NCBI RefSeq assembly: GCF_933509905.1
Contig: NZ_OW150024.1
Location: 1,228,001-1,292,000, forward strand
Origin: Trichlorobacter ammonificans
GTDB taxonomy: Bacteria; Desulfobacterota; Desulfuromonadia; Geobacterales; Pseudopelobacteraceae
DNA length: 64,000 nt
Direction: 5' to 3'
Numbering within the stretch: the stretch's first letter is position 1; each line of letters opens with the position of its first letter. The position numbers and the translations under genes were made by a program. Below the pieces are notes generated by a model. That model had not been told where the DNA came from and did no database searches. It saw nothing but the letters and a program-made list of their open reading frames with translations. Below are positions 54,130-63,075 of the stretch, one piece after another.

Positions 54130-55233
54130 TCATGAGTAGTGCCCCCAGACGGTCAGGCCCAGCCAGACCAGCAATCCGCCGATGGCGCAGGCAAGAAAGA
54201 GGGGGCGCTTCAGGGGATGGCGCTCCCTGCCCCGGTCGATGAACGGCAAGAGCGCCAGGAAGGTCATGGCGGCGCCTTGGACGGCAAGTCCGATCAGTTC
54301 GTTGGGAAAGATTTTCAGAATCTGGTAGTTGGCCAGGAAATACCATTCCGGCTTGATGTGGGCCGGTGTGACGAAGGGGTTGGCCGGTTCAAAGGCCGAC
54401 GAAGGAAAGAAAAGGTACGGGTTGAAGAACACCACAGCCAGGAACAGGGCCAGGTAGATGGCTATGGAACGCAGGTCCTCCAGCATGAAGTTGGGGAAGA
54501 ACGGGATGCCGCCCGGATGGCTTTCATAGCGGTAGCCATCCCCCTGCCACTGGTTGACGGTTTCCTTCTGTCCGAAGGGAGGCGCGGAGATGCCGGTGCG
54601 CTTGAGGAAGAAAAGATGGGCGCCGATCAGGCCGGCAATGGCTACCGGAATCACCGCCACATGCAGGGCAAAGAACCGTCCCAGGGTGTGGGGTCCCACC
54701 AGTTTCCCCCCCCGCAGGAACTCCACCAGGTGCGGACCGATGACCGGAATGGCGTTGGCGCTGTTGGTGGCAACAGTGGTGGCCCAGAAGGAGAGCTGGC
54801 TCCAGGGGAGCAGGTAGCCGGTCAGGGAGACCCCCTGCACCAGGGTGAACAGGATGAAGCCGGTCAGCCAGTTCAGTTCGCGGGGGCTTTTGTAGCTTCC
54901 CATGAACAGTACCGACAGCATGTGCAGCATCAGCACCAGCACCATCATGTTGGAACCCACGGCATGGCACATCCGGATCAGCCAGCCGAAGGGAACGTTG
55001 TTCATGATCTGGTTCACGCTGGCGAATGCCTTGTCGGCATCGGGTACGTAGTAGATCAGCAGCAAAATGCCGGTGACCACCTGGATCACGAAGATGAACA
55101 GCAGCACGCTGCCCAGGGAGTACCAGACGTTGATGGTGCGCGGCAGCAGGTAACCGGTCAGTTGCTTGTCCGCCACCTCGCGGATGCCGACGCGGACGTC
55201 GACCCAGTCGATCAGTTTCTTGAGCAGATTCAT
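54130..55233 (-). CDS. Cytochrome b of a bc complex (fused b6 and subunit IV)
   Basis: A 367-residue cytochrome b with about eight helices. The first heme-ligand helix has MCHAVGSNMMVLVLMLHML, the second FFALHVAVIPVAIAGLIGAH. TGYLLPWSQLSFWATTV and PEWYFLANYQIL are the quinol-site motifs, so the b6 and subunit IV parts are in one chain, unlike the split version at the left end of the window. GGAGG precedes the ATG. Confidence 0.94.
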   Translation of the reverse strand: MNLLKKLIDWVDVRVGIREVADKQLTGYLLPRTINVWYSLGSVLLFIFVIQVVTGILLLIYYVPDADKAFASVNQIMNNVPFGWLIRMCHAVGSNMMVLVLMLHMLSVLFMGSYKSPRELNWLTGFILFTLVQGVSLTGYLLPWSQLSFWATTVATNSANAIPVIGPHLVEFLRGGKLVGPHTLGRFFALHVAVIPVAIAGLIGAHLFFLKRTGISAPPFGQKETVNQWQGDGYRYESHPGGIPFFPNFMLEDLRSIAIYLALFLAVVFFNPYLFFPSSAFEPANPFVTPAHIKPEWYFLANYQILKIFPNELIGLAVQGAAMTFLALLPFIDRGRERHPLKRPLFLACAIGGLLVWLGLTVWGHYS

Positions 55234-55264
55234 GGAGCCTCCTCTGCAGGTCTCGCAGTGACCG

Positions 55265-55684
55265 TCAGCCGACGGTGATGACGCCGTCGGCAATCCGTAC
55301 CGGCAGCTTCTTGAGCGGCCGGGGAGGGGGGCCGGAGATGACGTCGCCGTTGGCGGTATAGTAGCCGGCATGGCAGGGACAGACAAATCCCTGCTTGTCT
55401 TTTTCCCATTGCACGATGCAGCCCAGGTGGGTACAGACGGCGGAGAGGGCGATCAGGTCGCCGTTTTTTGTTCTGACCACCACCGCGGCCGAACCGGCGA
55501 ATTCAAGAAACTTGGCCTCGCCCGGAGGAAGCTCCTTCTCCGGTATGGTGACCGTGCCGGCGGTGGCGTCAGCCCCCCGCGGCGCAAGGTAGCGGTAGAC
55601 CGGGTAGGCTACCGCTGCCGTGGCACCGGCAGCCAGTCCCCCCAGGCACAGCCCGAGAAATTTTCTTCTGCCGTTGTTCTCCAT
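55265..55684 (-). CDS. Rieske [2Fe-2S] protein of the bc complex
   Basis: A 139-residue Rieske protein. The N-terminus [12 protein letters not shown] is a Tat-type anchor; the ligand boxes are CTHLGC and CPCHAG. It oxidises quinol at cytochrome b together with the gene downstream. GGAGG precedes the ATG used. It is the first gene of the nine-gene respiratory operon that runs to ctaB. Confidence 0.93.
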   Translation of the reverse strand: MENNGRRKFLGLCLGGLAAGATAAVAYPVYRYLAPRGADATAGTVTIPEKELPPGEAKFLEFAGSAAVVVRTKNGDLIALSAVCTHLGCIVQWEKDKQGFVCPCHAGYYTANGDVISGPPPRPLKKLPVRIADGVITVG

Positions 55685-56170
55685 GGATCCTCCCTCCTGC
55701 ATGGATATCAGCTTCTTCGAGTCATCGTACGGTTGGATTGCGGCGAATAATGTCCGGATACAGCCGGCGGAACCGCTTGCGGAAAACTGGATCCCGTCGG
55801 GTTTCCCCGTTGCTGCGGCACAGCGGAACTGCCGGTCGAAAGAGCGTATGTGAAAACGGGGAACAAAAGGAAAGCGGCAACAGATGGCTGGTGGCAGGTC
55901 GTCACGGTAAACTCCTGTGCTGGATGCCGGACGGCGGAAACGATACGCTGCTGTTCAATGCTGCCCTGTATACGGCATATCGCCGGTTTTTTCCACGAAA
56001 AAATTGTTCCGTTTCCCTTCAATATTCCGGGGCAGGCTCACCCCACACAACGCCGTTGCCGGAACAGGTCTGGTATATCTTGGGACTAAATTTCCATGAT
56101 ACGGGGGGGACAGTACCACTCCGGCCGTGACAAGGCAATCAGGTGAAAACCGTAGTCATTGGAATTGTAC
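55685..56170. other. Intergenic region upstream of the bc-oxidase and fur operons
   Basis: No ORF here has a credible start or family. The region separates two divergent operons and should hold the promoter of the Rieske-to-ctaB operon on the minus strand, but I could not identify a convincing -35/-10 pair, riboswitch or regulator palindrome in it. Only its fur-proximal end has recognisable signals, listed separately. Confidence 0.6.
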
Positions 56171-56199
56171 TTGACGGTTGCGGTACAAGCACGTAATTT
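56171..56199 (+). promoter_or_regulatory. Probable fur operon promoter
   Basis: TTGACG, 17 bp, TAATTT, about 30 bp before the fur start. The -10 abuts the Fur box, so Fur binding would block transcription initiation. Confidence 0.6.
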
Positions 56200-56213
56200 G
56201 AAAATTAATATCA
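56199..56213 (+). promoter_or_regulatory. Fur box (7-1-7 inverted repeat)
   Basis: TGAAAATTAATATCA matches the 7-1-7 Fur consensus TGATAATnATTATCA at 12 of 14 fixed positions. It lies right at the expected transcription start of fur-feoB, which points to iron-dependent autoregulation. Confidence 0.7.
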
Positions 56214-56227
56214 TTTAGGGGGCGGGC

Positions 56228-56671
56228 ATGATCCTGGAAAAAAAGAAGGCATTCAACGCCTACGCAGCCAAGCAGGGGTTACGTTCAACCCGCCAGCGGG
56301 ACGTCATACTGGACGTGTTCCTGGCCACCCGGCAGCACCTGAGCGTGGAAGAGCTGTACCTGAAGGTAAAGGCGTCCCATCCCGGCATCGGCTTTGCCAC
56401 GGTCTACCGCACCATGAAGCTGTTGGCCGAGGCCGGCATTGCCCGGGAGCTGACCCTGAAAAACGGACAGGCCCGCTACGAACACCAGTTGGCGGGGGAG
56501 CACCACGATCACCTGATCTGCACCGGCTGCGGCGCCATTGTCGAGTTCGAGGACGAAACCATCGAGCAGTTGCAGCGTGAGATTGCCGAGCGCCACGGCT
56601 TCACCATCACCAGCCACCGCATGGACCTGTTCGGGCTCTGTCCCGGCTGTCGCGGTACCACTGCCGGCTAG
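56228..56671 (+). CDS. fur: Fur-family iron uptake regulator
   Basis: A 147-residue Fur protein: winged-helix domain (residues 1-85, STRQRDVILDVFL and GFATVYRTMKLL), then the metal-binding dimerisation domain with GEHHDHLICTGCG and a C-terminal CPGC. It represses iron uptake genes when Fe2+ is plentiful. The Fur box just upstream suggests self-control and control of the feoB operon. It lies 55 bp before feoB. Confidence 0.93.
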   Translation: MILEKKKAFNAYAAKQGLRSTRQRDVILDVFLATRQHLSVEELYLKVKASHPGIGFATVYRTMKLLAEAGIARELTLKNGQARYEHQLAGEHHDHLICTGCGAIVEFEDETIEQLQREIAERHGFTITSHRMDLFGLCPGCRGTTAG

Positions 56672-56726
56672 CCGGGCACCATCCCATGGGCGTGAGAATG
56701 ACTATCAACAAGAAGGGGCAGGCTGT

Positions 56727-58694
56727 ATGAGTTCAGAAAGCACCATCGCAGAACAGCCTTCCGCACGGCGCGTTGCCCTGGTGGGCAACCCCAATGTGGG
56801 GAAGAGCGTGCTTTTCAACGCACTGACCGGCAGTTACGTGACGGTTTCCAATTATCCCGGCACCTCGGTGGAGGTGTCGCGGGGCAAGGCGGTGATTCGC
56901 AACGAGACCTGGGAGGTGGTGGACACTCCCGGCATGTACACCCTGCATACCATCACCGAGGAAGAGCGGGTGGCTCGCGAGATTCTGCTGAATGAGCGTC
57001 CCGACCTGGTGCTGCATGTGCTGGACGCCCGTAACCTGGAGCGGATGCTGGCCATGACCGTGCAGTTGATCGAGGCGGGGCTGCCGGTGGTGCTGGTGGT
57101 GAACATCATGGACGAGGCGGAGCGGATGGGGCTCTCCTTCGATCTGCCGCTCCTGCAGCAGCGGCTGGGAATTCCGGTGATCGCGGCAGCCATGGCCCGC
57201 AAGCGGGGGCTGGAGGAAATCCGCGCCGCCATTGCCGGTGTTGGTCAGAGCTGCGGCATGCCGGTGACTTACAGCCGTCTGCTGGAACATGACATCAGCC
57301 AATTGACGGACCTTCTGCAGGAAGAGTACGTACTGACCCGCCGGGCCCTGGCCCTGCTGATGCTGCAGGGGGACGAGGAAGTGGTGGAGCTGGTGCTGGC
57401 CCGGGAGGGGGAGCGTGCGGATGCCATCAAACAAAAGGTGCGCGAGATCGCCTTCGAGCGTCGCGAATCGTTCCACCTGGACCTTTCCATGGAGCGTAAG
57501 GAAGTGGTCAGGCGCTTGGTGCAGGGGGTGATCACCCTCCCGCACCGGCAACGGGAAAGCATGGGCGAGCGGTTCTCCCGCCTGACAGTGCGGCCGCTGA
57601 CCGGGGTGCCGCTGCTGCTGATCACGCTCTACTTCGGTCTGTACAAGTTCGTGGGAGAGTTCGGCGCCGGCACGGTGGTGGATTTTCTGGAGGGGACGCT
57701 GTTCGAGGAACTGTTCAACCCCTGGATTACCGGCCTGGTCAAGGGGCTGATCCCCTGGTGGATGCTCCAGGAGCTGCTGGTGGGGGAGTACGGGGTGATT
57801 ACCCTGGGATTGCGCTATGCCGTGGGGATCATCCTGCCGATCGTGGCCACCTTCTTTCTCTTCTTCTCGCTGCTGGAGGATACCGGCTATTTTCCGCGCC
57901 TGGCGCTCCTGGTTGACCGGGTATTCAAACTGTTCGGCCTCACCGGCCGGGCGGTGATCCCGATGGTACTGGGCTTCGGCTGCAGCACCATGGCCACCAT
58001 GGTGACCCGTACGCTTGAAACGGTGCGGGAACGGGTGCTGGCCACTCTTCTGCTGGCGCTGGCCATTCCCTGTTCCGCCCAACTGGGGGTGATCATGGCG
58101 CTGTTGTCCAAAACGCCGGGGGGACTGCTGGTCTGGGCCGGCATGATGACCCTGCTCTTCCTGTTGGTGGGGATGATTGCGGCCCGGGTCATGCCGGGGG
58201 AAACCTCCATGTTCTACATGGAGCTGCCGCCGATGCGAATGCCGCAGCTCTCCAACGTGCTGACCAAGACCTATACCCGGATGCAGTGGTATTTCCTGGA
58301 GATACTGCCGCTCTTCATCCTGGCATCGGTGGTGCTCTGGCTGGGCAAGATCACCAATACCTTCGAAAAGCTGGTAAGTGCCATGACGCCGGTTATGACT
58401 GCCCTGGGGTTGCCGGGCGACGCGGCCACGGCCTTTATCTTCGGATTTTTCCGTCGTGACTACGGCGCAGCCGGACTGTACGACCTGCAGACCAAAGGAC
58501 TTCTGGATGGCCGGCAACTGACCGTGGCGGCGGTGACGCTTACGCTGTTCGTTCCCTGCGTGGCCCAGTTTCTGATGATGAAGAAGGAGCGGGGCTGGAA
58601 GGTTTCCCTGGGAATTTTCCTACTGGTCAGCCTGTTGGCCTTCGGCACCGGGTTTACGTTGAACAGGGTGCTGCTGGCAACCGGGCTGCTGTGA
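56727..58694 (+). CDS. feoB: Ferrous iron transporter B
   Basis: A 655-residue FeoB. The G-protein domain has G1 GNPNVGKS (residues 20-27), G2 in YPGTSVE, G3 DTPGMYTL and G4 NIMDE; after a ~90-residue helical GDI region come two Gate repeats with Fe-site cysteines in LGFGCSTMAT and IPCSAQL, and the C-terminal FVPCVAQF. It imports Fe2+ in a GTP-dependent way. FeoA is not a separate gene here; a FeoA domain is fused to the regulator two genes on. Confidence 0.94.
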   Translation: MSSESTIAEQPSARRVALVGNPNVGKSVLFNALTGSYVTVSNYPGTSVEVSRGKAVIRNETWEVVDTPGMYTLHTITEEERVAREILLNERPDLVLHVLDARNLERMLAMTVQLIEAGLPVVLVVNIMDEAERMGLSFDLPLLQQRLGIPVIAAAMARKRGLEEIRAAIAGVGQSCGMPVTYSRLLEHDISQLTDLLQEEYVLTRRALALLMLQGDEEVVELVLAREGERADAIKQKVREIAFERRESFHLDLSMERKEVVRRLVQGVITLPHRQRESMGERFSRLTVRPLTGVPLLLITLYFGLYKFVGEFGAGTVVDFLEGTLFEELFNPWITGLVKGLIPWWMLQELLVGEYGVITLGLRYAVGIILPIVATFFLFFSLLEDTGYFPRLALLVDRVFKLFGLTGRAVIPMVLGFGCSTMATMVTRTLETVRERVLATLLLALAIPCSAQLGVIMALLSKTPGGLLVWAGMMTLLFLLVGMIAARVMPGETSMFYMELPPMRMPQLSNVLTKTYTRMQWYFLEILPLFILASVVLWLGKITNTFEKLVSAMTPVMTALGLPGDAATAFIFGFFRRDYGAAGLYDLQTKGLLDGRQLTVAAVTLTLFVPCVAQFLMMKKERGWKVSLGIFLLVSLLAFGTGFTLNRVLLATGLL

Positions 58695-58709
58695 GACAGG
58701 AGGAATGCG

Positions 58710-58895
58710 ATGCGCTGTACGTTCTGCGGCCATGAGTTCGATGAGTCGGAAGGAACCCGGCCGGGATGCGGTGCCTGCGGCGGCGGCGGTTGTCGCGGCA
58801 TCCATTGTCCCCGTTGCGGCTACAAGAACATTCCGGAGCCGGAGCTGTTGAAACGACTGAAACGTTTGGTATCAAAGAGTGATAAAGGAGCTTGA
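58710..58895 (+). CDS. Zinc-ribbon protein of the feo operon
   Basis: A 61-residue protein with CTFCGHEF, CGACGGGGC and CPRCGY, so probably a zinc-ribbon or other metal-binding fold, and a basic helix at the C-terminus (LLKRLKRLVSKSDK). It lies between feoB and the DtxR-like regulator with 15 bp and 3 bp gaps. Its function is unknown; Fe delivery, FeoB binding or regulation are possible. Confidence 0.8.
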   Translation: MRCTFCGHEFDESEGTRPGCGACGGGGCRGIHCPRCGYKNIPEPELLKRLKRLVSKSDKGA

Positions 58896-58898
58896 ACC

Positions 58899-59549
58899 AT
58901 GAAACTTTCTGAGCGGGCGGAAGAAATACTGGAGGCGATGTGGGTTTCCGTGGAAGAGGAGGGTGGGGCCTTCTATGATCCCGAGAAAATGAAGATAACC
59001 ATTGATGATCCCGCCTGCCGCGAACTGACCTCCCACGCCCTGGTGGAAATCCGGCAGGGGATGCTCTATTTTCGCCCGGAGGGACGGGAGGAGGGGCGTA
59101 AGACCATCCGTCGCCACCGGCTGGCGGAGCGGCTGATGATGGACGTGTTCAACATCAAGGGGGAAGAGGGTGACAGCAAGGCCTGCGAGTTCGAGCACCT
59201 GCTGAACGAAGGGGTGGATGTCAAGCTGTGCACCATGCTGAACCATCCGGAGACCTGCCCCCACGGCAAGCCGATTCCACCGGGGGAGTGCTGTTCCGCG
59301 GCACGTCATGCCGGCGACCGGGGAGTGGTGGCACTGACCGAATGCGCCTCCGGTCAGGAGGGTGAGATCGCCTACATCCAGACCGGCGACAGTACCAAGA
59401 TGCAGAAGCTGATGGCCATGGGGGTGCTGCCCGGCAACCGGATCAAGCTGGTGCAGTCCTTCCCGTCGTACATCTTCCGGGTCGGTTTTTCTGAGTTTGC
59501 CATTGACGGCGCCTTGGCCCGGGAGATATTCGTGCGGCCGCTTCCCTGA
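58899..59549 (+). CDS. DtxR-family metal regulator fused to a FeoA domain
   Basis: A 216-residue protein: N-terminal winged helix and dimerisation region of the DtxR/MntR type (RRHRLAERLMMDVF, ACEFEHLLNEGVD, LNHPETCPHGKPIPPG, which carry the metal ligands) and a C-terminal SH3-like FeoA domain (~residues 140-216; GEIAYIQTGDSTKMQKLMAMGVLPGN). The winged helix is shorter and more divergent than in DtxR, so DNA binding is not certain. FeoA activates FeoB; here this function and the metal sensing are in one chain in the same operon as feoB and fur. Confidence 0.88.
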   Translation: MKLSERAEEILEAMWVSVEEEGGAFYDPEKMKITIDDPACRELTSHALVEIRQGMLYFRPEGREEGRKTIRRHRLAERLMMDVFNIKGEEGDSKACEFEHLLNEGVDVKLCTMLNHPETCPHGKPIPPGECCSAARHAGDRGVVALTECASGQEGEIAYIQTGDSTKMQKLMAMGVLPGNRIKLVQSFPSYIFRVGFSEFAIDGALAREIFVRPLP

Positions 59550-59580
59550 TCAGAAGCCTGCATGCAATAGGGCAACAAAC

Positions 59581-59610
59581 GAAGGCCACCGTCATCTGAC
59601 GGTGGCCTTC
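59581..59610 (-). terminator. Terminator of rpsT
   Basis: A 14-bp perfect inverted repeat (GAAGGCCACCGTCA/TGACGGTGGCCTTC) with a two-base centre. On the minus strand it is followed by GTTTGTT; on the plus strand it can also end the feo operon. Confidence 0.7.
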
Positions 59611-59639
59611 GGTATGAAGACGGTCCCGCTTTGGTTTGT

Positions 59640-59903
59640 TCAGGCCAGGGTGTTGACCAGCTTGGTCAGGCGGGAAACGTTGCGGGATGCGGTTGCCTTG
59701 TGGATGACCCCTTTGGAAGCAGTCTTGTCGATGACCGGAATGGCTGCCGCAAGCGCTTCCAGTGCGGCGGTCTTGTCCTTGTTTTCTACAGCTTCACGGA
59801 CCCGCTTGATATAGGTCTTGAGGGTCGATTTGCGATGACGGTTGCGGGCATTGCGCTTTTCGTTCTGCTTGATACGCTTGATTGCCGACTTGTGATGGGC
59901 CAC
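59640..59903 (-). CDS. rpsT: 30S ribosomal protein S20
   Basis: An 87-residue basic protein starting [22 protein letters not shown], the S20 signature, and ending in the helical RNA-binding region ([17 protein letters not shown]). GGAGG lies before the ATG. It is transcribed alone. Confidence 0.97.
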   Translation of the reverse strand: MAHHKSAIKRIKQNEKRNARNRHRKSTLKTYIKRVREAVENKDKTAALEALAAAIPVIDKTASKGVIHKATASRNVSRLTKLVNTLA

Positions 59904-59988
59904 GTGCTACCTCCGTATGATTCCAGCAAGAAATGCTGATACATGATGAAATTGAAGCAAGATTCTTAGCATGGCGAAATTTAGACTG

Positions 59989-60621
59989 TCAAGGAGAAAG
60001 TGCCGGGGTGACGATCACCCGGCGGCCCGTAACCTGCAACCGTCCGGTGCAGAACAGGCCAACCGCCTCGGGGTAGATGCGGTGTTCCTCGCCGTGAATC
60101 CGCTCCGAGAGCGATTCCACCGTGTCCCCGGCCAGTACCGGTACCACGGCTTGCAAGATGATCGGTCCGGTGTCGGTACCGCAGTCGACGAAATGGACCG
60201 TACAGCCGGTGTAGCGCACGCCGTAGTCCAGTGCCTGCTTCTGGGCGTCCAGTCCGGGAAAGGAGGGAAGCAGGGCAGGGTGGATGTTCATGATGGCGTT
60301 GGGGAACGCCTCTATCATTACCGGCGACAGAATGCGCATGAAACCGGCCAGGACCACCAGTTGGACATTGTGCTCGCGCAGCAGGGCCACCAGGGCGGTG
60401 TCGTACTCCCGGCGGTTGGCGAAGCCGGTATGTTCCAGCACCAGGGCGGGAATGCCGTGCTGCCGTGCCCGTTCCAGGGCGAAGGCGTCCGGCCGGTTGC
60501 TGATCAGGCAGGCGATCCGTCCCTTTGTTATCCGTCCTGCTTCCAAGGCATCGACGATGGCTTGGAAATTGGTGCCGTTCCCTGAAACGAGGACGGCTAT
60601 ATTGACCGGCGGTGCCGTCAT
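59989..60621 (-). CDS. purN: Phosphoribosylglycinamide formyltransferase
   Basis: A 210-residue formyl-THF-dependent GAR transformylase. VLVSGNGTNFQAI at the N-terminus, MNIHPALLPSFPG with the catalytic Asn and His, and HFVDCGTDTGPII with the catalytic Asp. It makes the third step of purine synthesis. Its ATG overlaps the purM stop (ATGA). Confidence 0.96.
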   Translation of the reverse strand: MTAPPVNIAVLVSGNGTNFQAIVDALEAGRITKGRIACLISNRPDAFALERARQHGIPALVLEHTGFANRREYDTALVALLREHNVQLVVLAGFMRILSPVMIEAFPNAIMNIHPALLPSFPGLDAQKQALDYGVRYTGCTVHFVDCGTDTGPIILQAVVPVLAGDTVESLSERIHGEEHRIYPEAVGLFCTGRLQVTGRRVIVTPALSP

Positions 60622-61667
60622 CAGACCAGCTCCACGCAGGGCTCGACATCGCCGCTGCCGCCGATTTCGCCGATCAGCCAGGCGCTTTCCCCCAGGCCGT
60701 GCAGCCGGGAGATGAGGTCGTCCACATCCTTCGGTGGTACCACCAGCACCATGCCGACCCCCATGTTGAAGGTGCGGTACATCTCGTTTTGCTCAACATT
60801 TCCGGCCTTCTGCAGCAGCGGGAAGACAGGAGGCATTTCCCAGGAGCCGAGCTTGATTTTGGCGGTACAACCCTTGGGCAGGACCCGGGGGATGTTCTCC
60901 AGCAGGCCGCCGCCGGTGATGTGGGCAATGCCGTTGATGGTGAAATCCTTGAGCAAGTTCATGATCGACCGAACATAAATGCGGGTGGGGGCAAGCAGGG
61001 CATCGGCCACGGTACCGCCCAGTTCGGGCAGGGGGGCGTTGACGGAAAGCTTCATCCGGTCGAAGATAATTCTGCGGGCCAGGGAATAGCCGTTGCTGTG
61101 CAGGCCGCTGGAGCCGATACCGATGAGCAGGTTGTCGTTCTTGATCGACGTGCCGTCGATGATCTTGTCCTTTTCCACCACACCAACGGTAAAACCGGCA
61201 ATATCATACTCGCCGTCGGCGTAGAAACCGGGCATCTCCGCGGTTTCGCCGCCGATCAGGGCACAGCCCGCCTGGCGGCATCCTTCGGCGATTCCGGCCA
61301 CCACCTGGGCGGCCTTTTCCGGTTCGAGCCTGCCGGTTGCCAGATAGTCAAGAAAGAAGAGCGGTTCGGCCCCCTGTACGACGATGTCGTTGACGCACAT
61401 CGCCACCAGATCTATTCCCACCGTATCGTGGCGGTCGGCCATGAAGGCAAGTTTCAGCTTGGTGCCGACACCGTCGGTGCCGGAGACCAGGACCGGGTTC
61501 TTGTACTTGCTTGTATTCAGGGAGAAGAGCCCGCCGAAGCCGCCGATGTCGGTCATGACCTCCGGACGGAAGGTTGACTTGACCAGTGGCTTGATCATCC
61601 GGACGAAACTGTTGCCGGCCTCGATATCAACGCCGGCTTCCTTGTAGGTTGCGCGGGACTCTGTCAC
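60621..61667 (-). CDS. purM: Phosphoribosylformylglycinamidine cyclo-ligase
   Basis: A 348-residue AIR synthetase with [52 protein letters not shown] and [14 protein letters not shown], the family motifs. It makes AIR in the fifth step of purine synthesis. The GTG start is preceded by AAGGAG at nine bases. It forms the usual purM-purN pair. Confidence 0.97.
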   Translation of the reverse strand: MTESRATYKEAGVDIEAGNSFVRMIKPLVKSTFRPEVMTDIGGFGGLFSLNTSKYKNPVLVSGTDGVGTKLKLAFMADRHDTVGIDLVAMCVNDIVVQGAEPLFFLDYLATGRLEPEKAAQVVAGIAEGCRQAGCALIGGETAEMPGFYADGEYDIAGFTVGVVEKDKIIDGTSIKNDNLLIGIGSSGLHSNGYSLARRIIFDRMKLSVNAPLPELGGTVADALLAPTRIYVRSIMNLLKDFTINGIAHITGGGLLENIPRVLPKGCTAKIKLGSWEMPPVFPLLQKAGNVEQNEMYRTFNMGVGMVLVVPPKDVDDLISRLHGLGESAWLIGEIGGSGDVEPCVELV

Positions 61668-61841
61668 GGCTGTGCGCTCCTTGGGTTTGGGGGATCGTTA
61701 CACCACTGCTCCGACATGAATGAAACAGCGAATTACCCTTCTAGCCAATCACCGGATAAATGTCAATCCGCACGTCGGCGGGGAGCGCGTGAGAAGTACT
61801 TTCCACTTGACATTTCCGGGGTTTTTCAGCTTATTGAAGCC

Positions 61842-62471
61842 ATGGTTTCGTTGCATCGCATACCTGACGTGGTCCTTGGTTCTGCGTTGGCTGTTGTTCT
61901 GCTGATGCTCTGCGCCCTCTTGTTCGCCCCCGGGATAGCTGCCGCCGACATTTACCGCTATGAGGATGCCGACGGTGTGGTGCATTTTACCGATACTCCC
62001 ACCGACAAAAAGTTCAAAATTTTCCTGAAGGATCTGCGCAAAGACCGTCAATTGCGGACCCGCTTCCGGCTTGCCGCCGGCGGTGACCCGCGGGAGTACG
62101 AACACCTGATCAACGCCAGCGCGGCGAAGTACGGCGTCAGTCCCGCCTTGGTCAAGGCGGTCATCCGGGCCGAGTCCGGCTACAATCCCAATGCCGTGTC
62201 CCGCGCCGGGGCAACCGGTCTGATGCAACTGATGCCCGGCACCGCCAGGAGCCTGAACGTGACCAATACTTTTGATCCGAAGCAGAACGTTGACGGCGGT
62301 GTCCGCTATTTGCGCTTCCTGCTGGACACCTTCAAGGGAGATATATCACTGGCCCTGGCCGCCTATAACGCCGGCATGTCCAAGGTGGCACGCTATGGCG
62401 GCATCCCCCCCTATCAGGAGACCCGTACCTACGTGAATCGTGTTCTTGCCGGCATGCAGCAGGCCAATTAA
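61842..62471 (+). CDS. Lytic transglycosylase (SLT domain) with DUF4124-like N-terminus
   Basis: A 209-residue exported protein: signal peptide to about residue 30, a DUF4124-like segment (DIYRYEDADGVVHFTDTP), then an SLT/MltC-type lytic transglycosylase domain with the catalytic Glu in AVIRAESGYNPNAVS and the ATGLMQLMPGTA and AYNAGMSKV motifs. It cleaves peptidoglycan strands. Longer frames exist but lack a better start; the ribosome site for this ATG is weak. Confidence 0.87.
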   Translation: MVSLHRIPDVVLGSALAVVLLMLCALLFAPGIAAADIYRYEDADGVVHFTDTPTDKKFKIFLKDLRKDRQLRTRFRLAAGGDPREYEHLINASAAKYGVSPALVKAVIRAESGYNPNAVSRAGATGLMQLMPGTARSLNVTNTFDPKQNVDGGVRYLRFLLDTFKGDISLALAAYNAGMSKVARYGGIPPYQETRTYVNRVLAGMQQAN

Positions 62472-62482
62472 AATAGCACGCC

Positions 62483-63070
62483 ATGTCGAATTCGCCGTCT
62501 ATCCTCAATCTTCCCAATATCGTGACCCTGTTCAGGATCGCCTGCATCCCGCTCTTGGTGGTTCTGCTGCTGTCTCCATCCCGGGAGGCCGGGTTCTGGG
62601 CTGCCGCAGTGTTTGCCCTGGCCTCGGCCAGCGACTGGCTGGACGGGTACCTGGCCCGCCGCATGAAGATCGTCACCGTGTTCGGCAAGTTCCTGGACCC
62701 GATCGCAGACAAGCTGATCGTGACGGCGGCGCTGGTGATGATCCTGCCCTATAACCGGGTACCGGCCTGGATCGTGCTGGTCATTCTGGCCCGTGAAATC
62801 ATCATCACCGGCCTGCGCAGCATCGCCTCCAGCGAGGGGATCGTGATTCAGGCCTCCGATCTCGGCAAATACAAGACCATCTTCCAGATTACCGCCATCA
62901 TCGGGCTCTTGCTGCACTACGAGTACCGCTGGTTCTTTGGACTGGATCACCCGCTGTTAACCGTTTCCATGCATAATACCGGCATCTTTTTTCTCTGGAT
63001 CGCCTTGGCGCTCACCGTCTGGTCGGGGGTCGACTACTTGGTCAAGTTCATCAAGGTCATTGCCCGCTGA
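62483..63070 (+). CDS. pgsA: CDP-diacylglycerol-glycerol-3-phosphate 3-phosphatidyltransferase
   Basis: A 195-residue membrane enzyme. The CDP-alcohol phosphotransferase motif DG-x2-AR-x8-G-x3-D-x3-D is present as DGYLARRMKIVTVFGKFLDPIAD. It makes phosphatidylglycerol phosphate. It follows the transglycosylase gene by 11 bp. Confidence 0.94.
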   Translation: MSNSPSILNLPNIVTLFRIACIPLLVVLLLSPSREAGFWAAAVFALASASDWLDGYLARRMKIVTVFGKFLDPIADKLIVTAALVMILPYNRVPAWIVLVILAREIIITGLRSIASSEGIVIQASDLGKYKTIFQITAIIGLLLHYEYRWFFGLDHPLLTVSMHNTGIFFLWIALALTVWSGVDYLVKFIKVIAR

Positions 63071-63075
63071 AGCCC

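Noticed and set aside
55738-56130. Plus-strand ORF of 130 codons in the bc-fur intergenic region
   Set aside because: No ribosome site, odd composition and overlap with a minus-strand frame of equal quality; no sign of a real protein.
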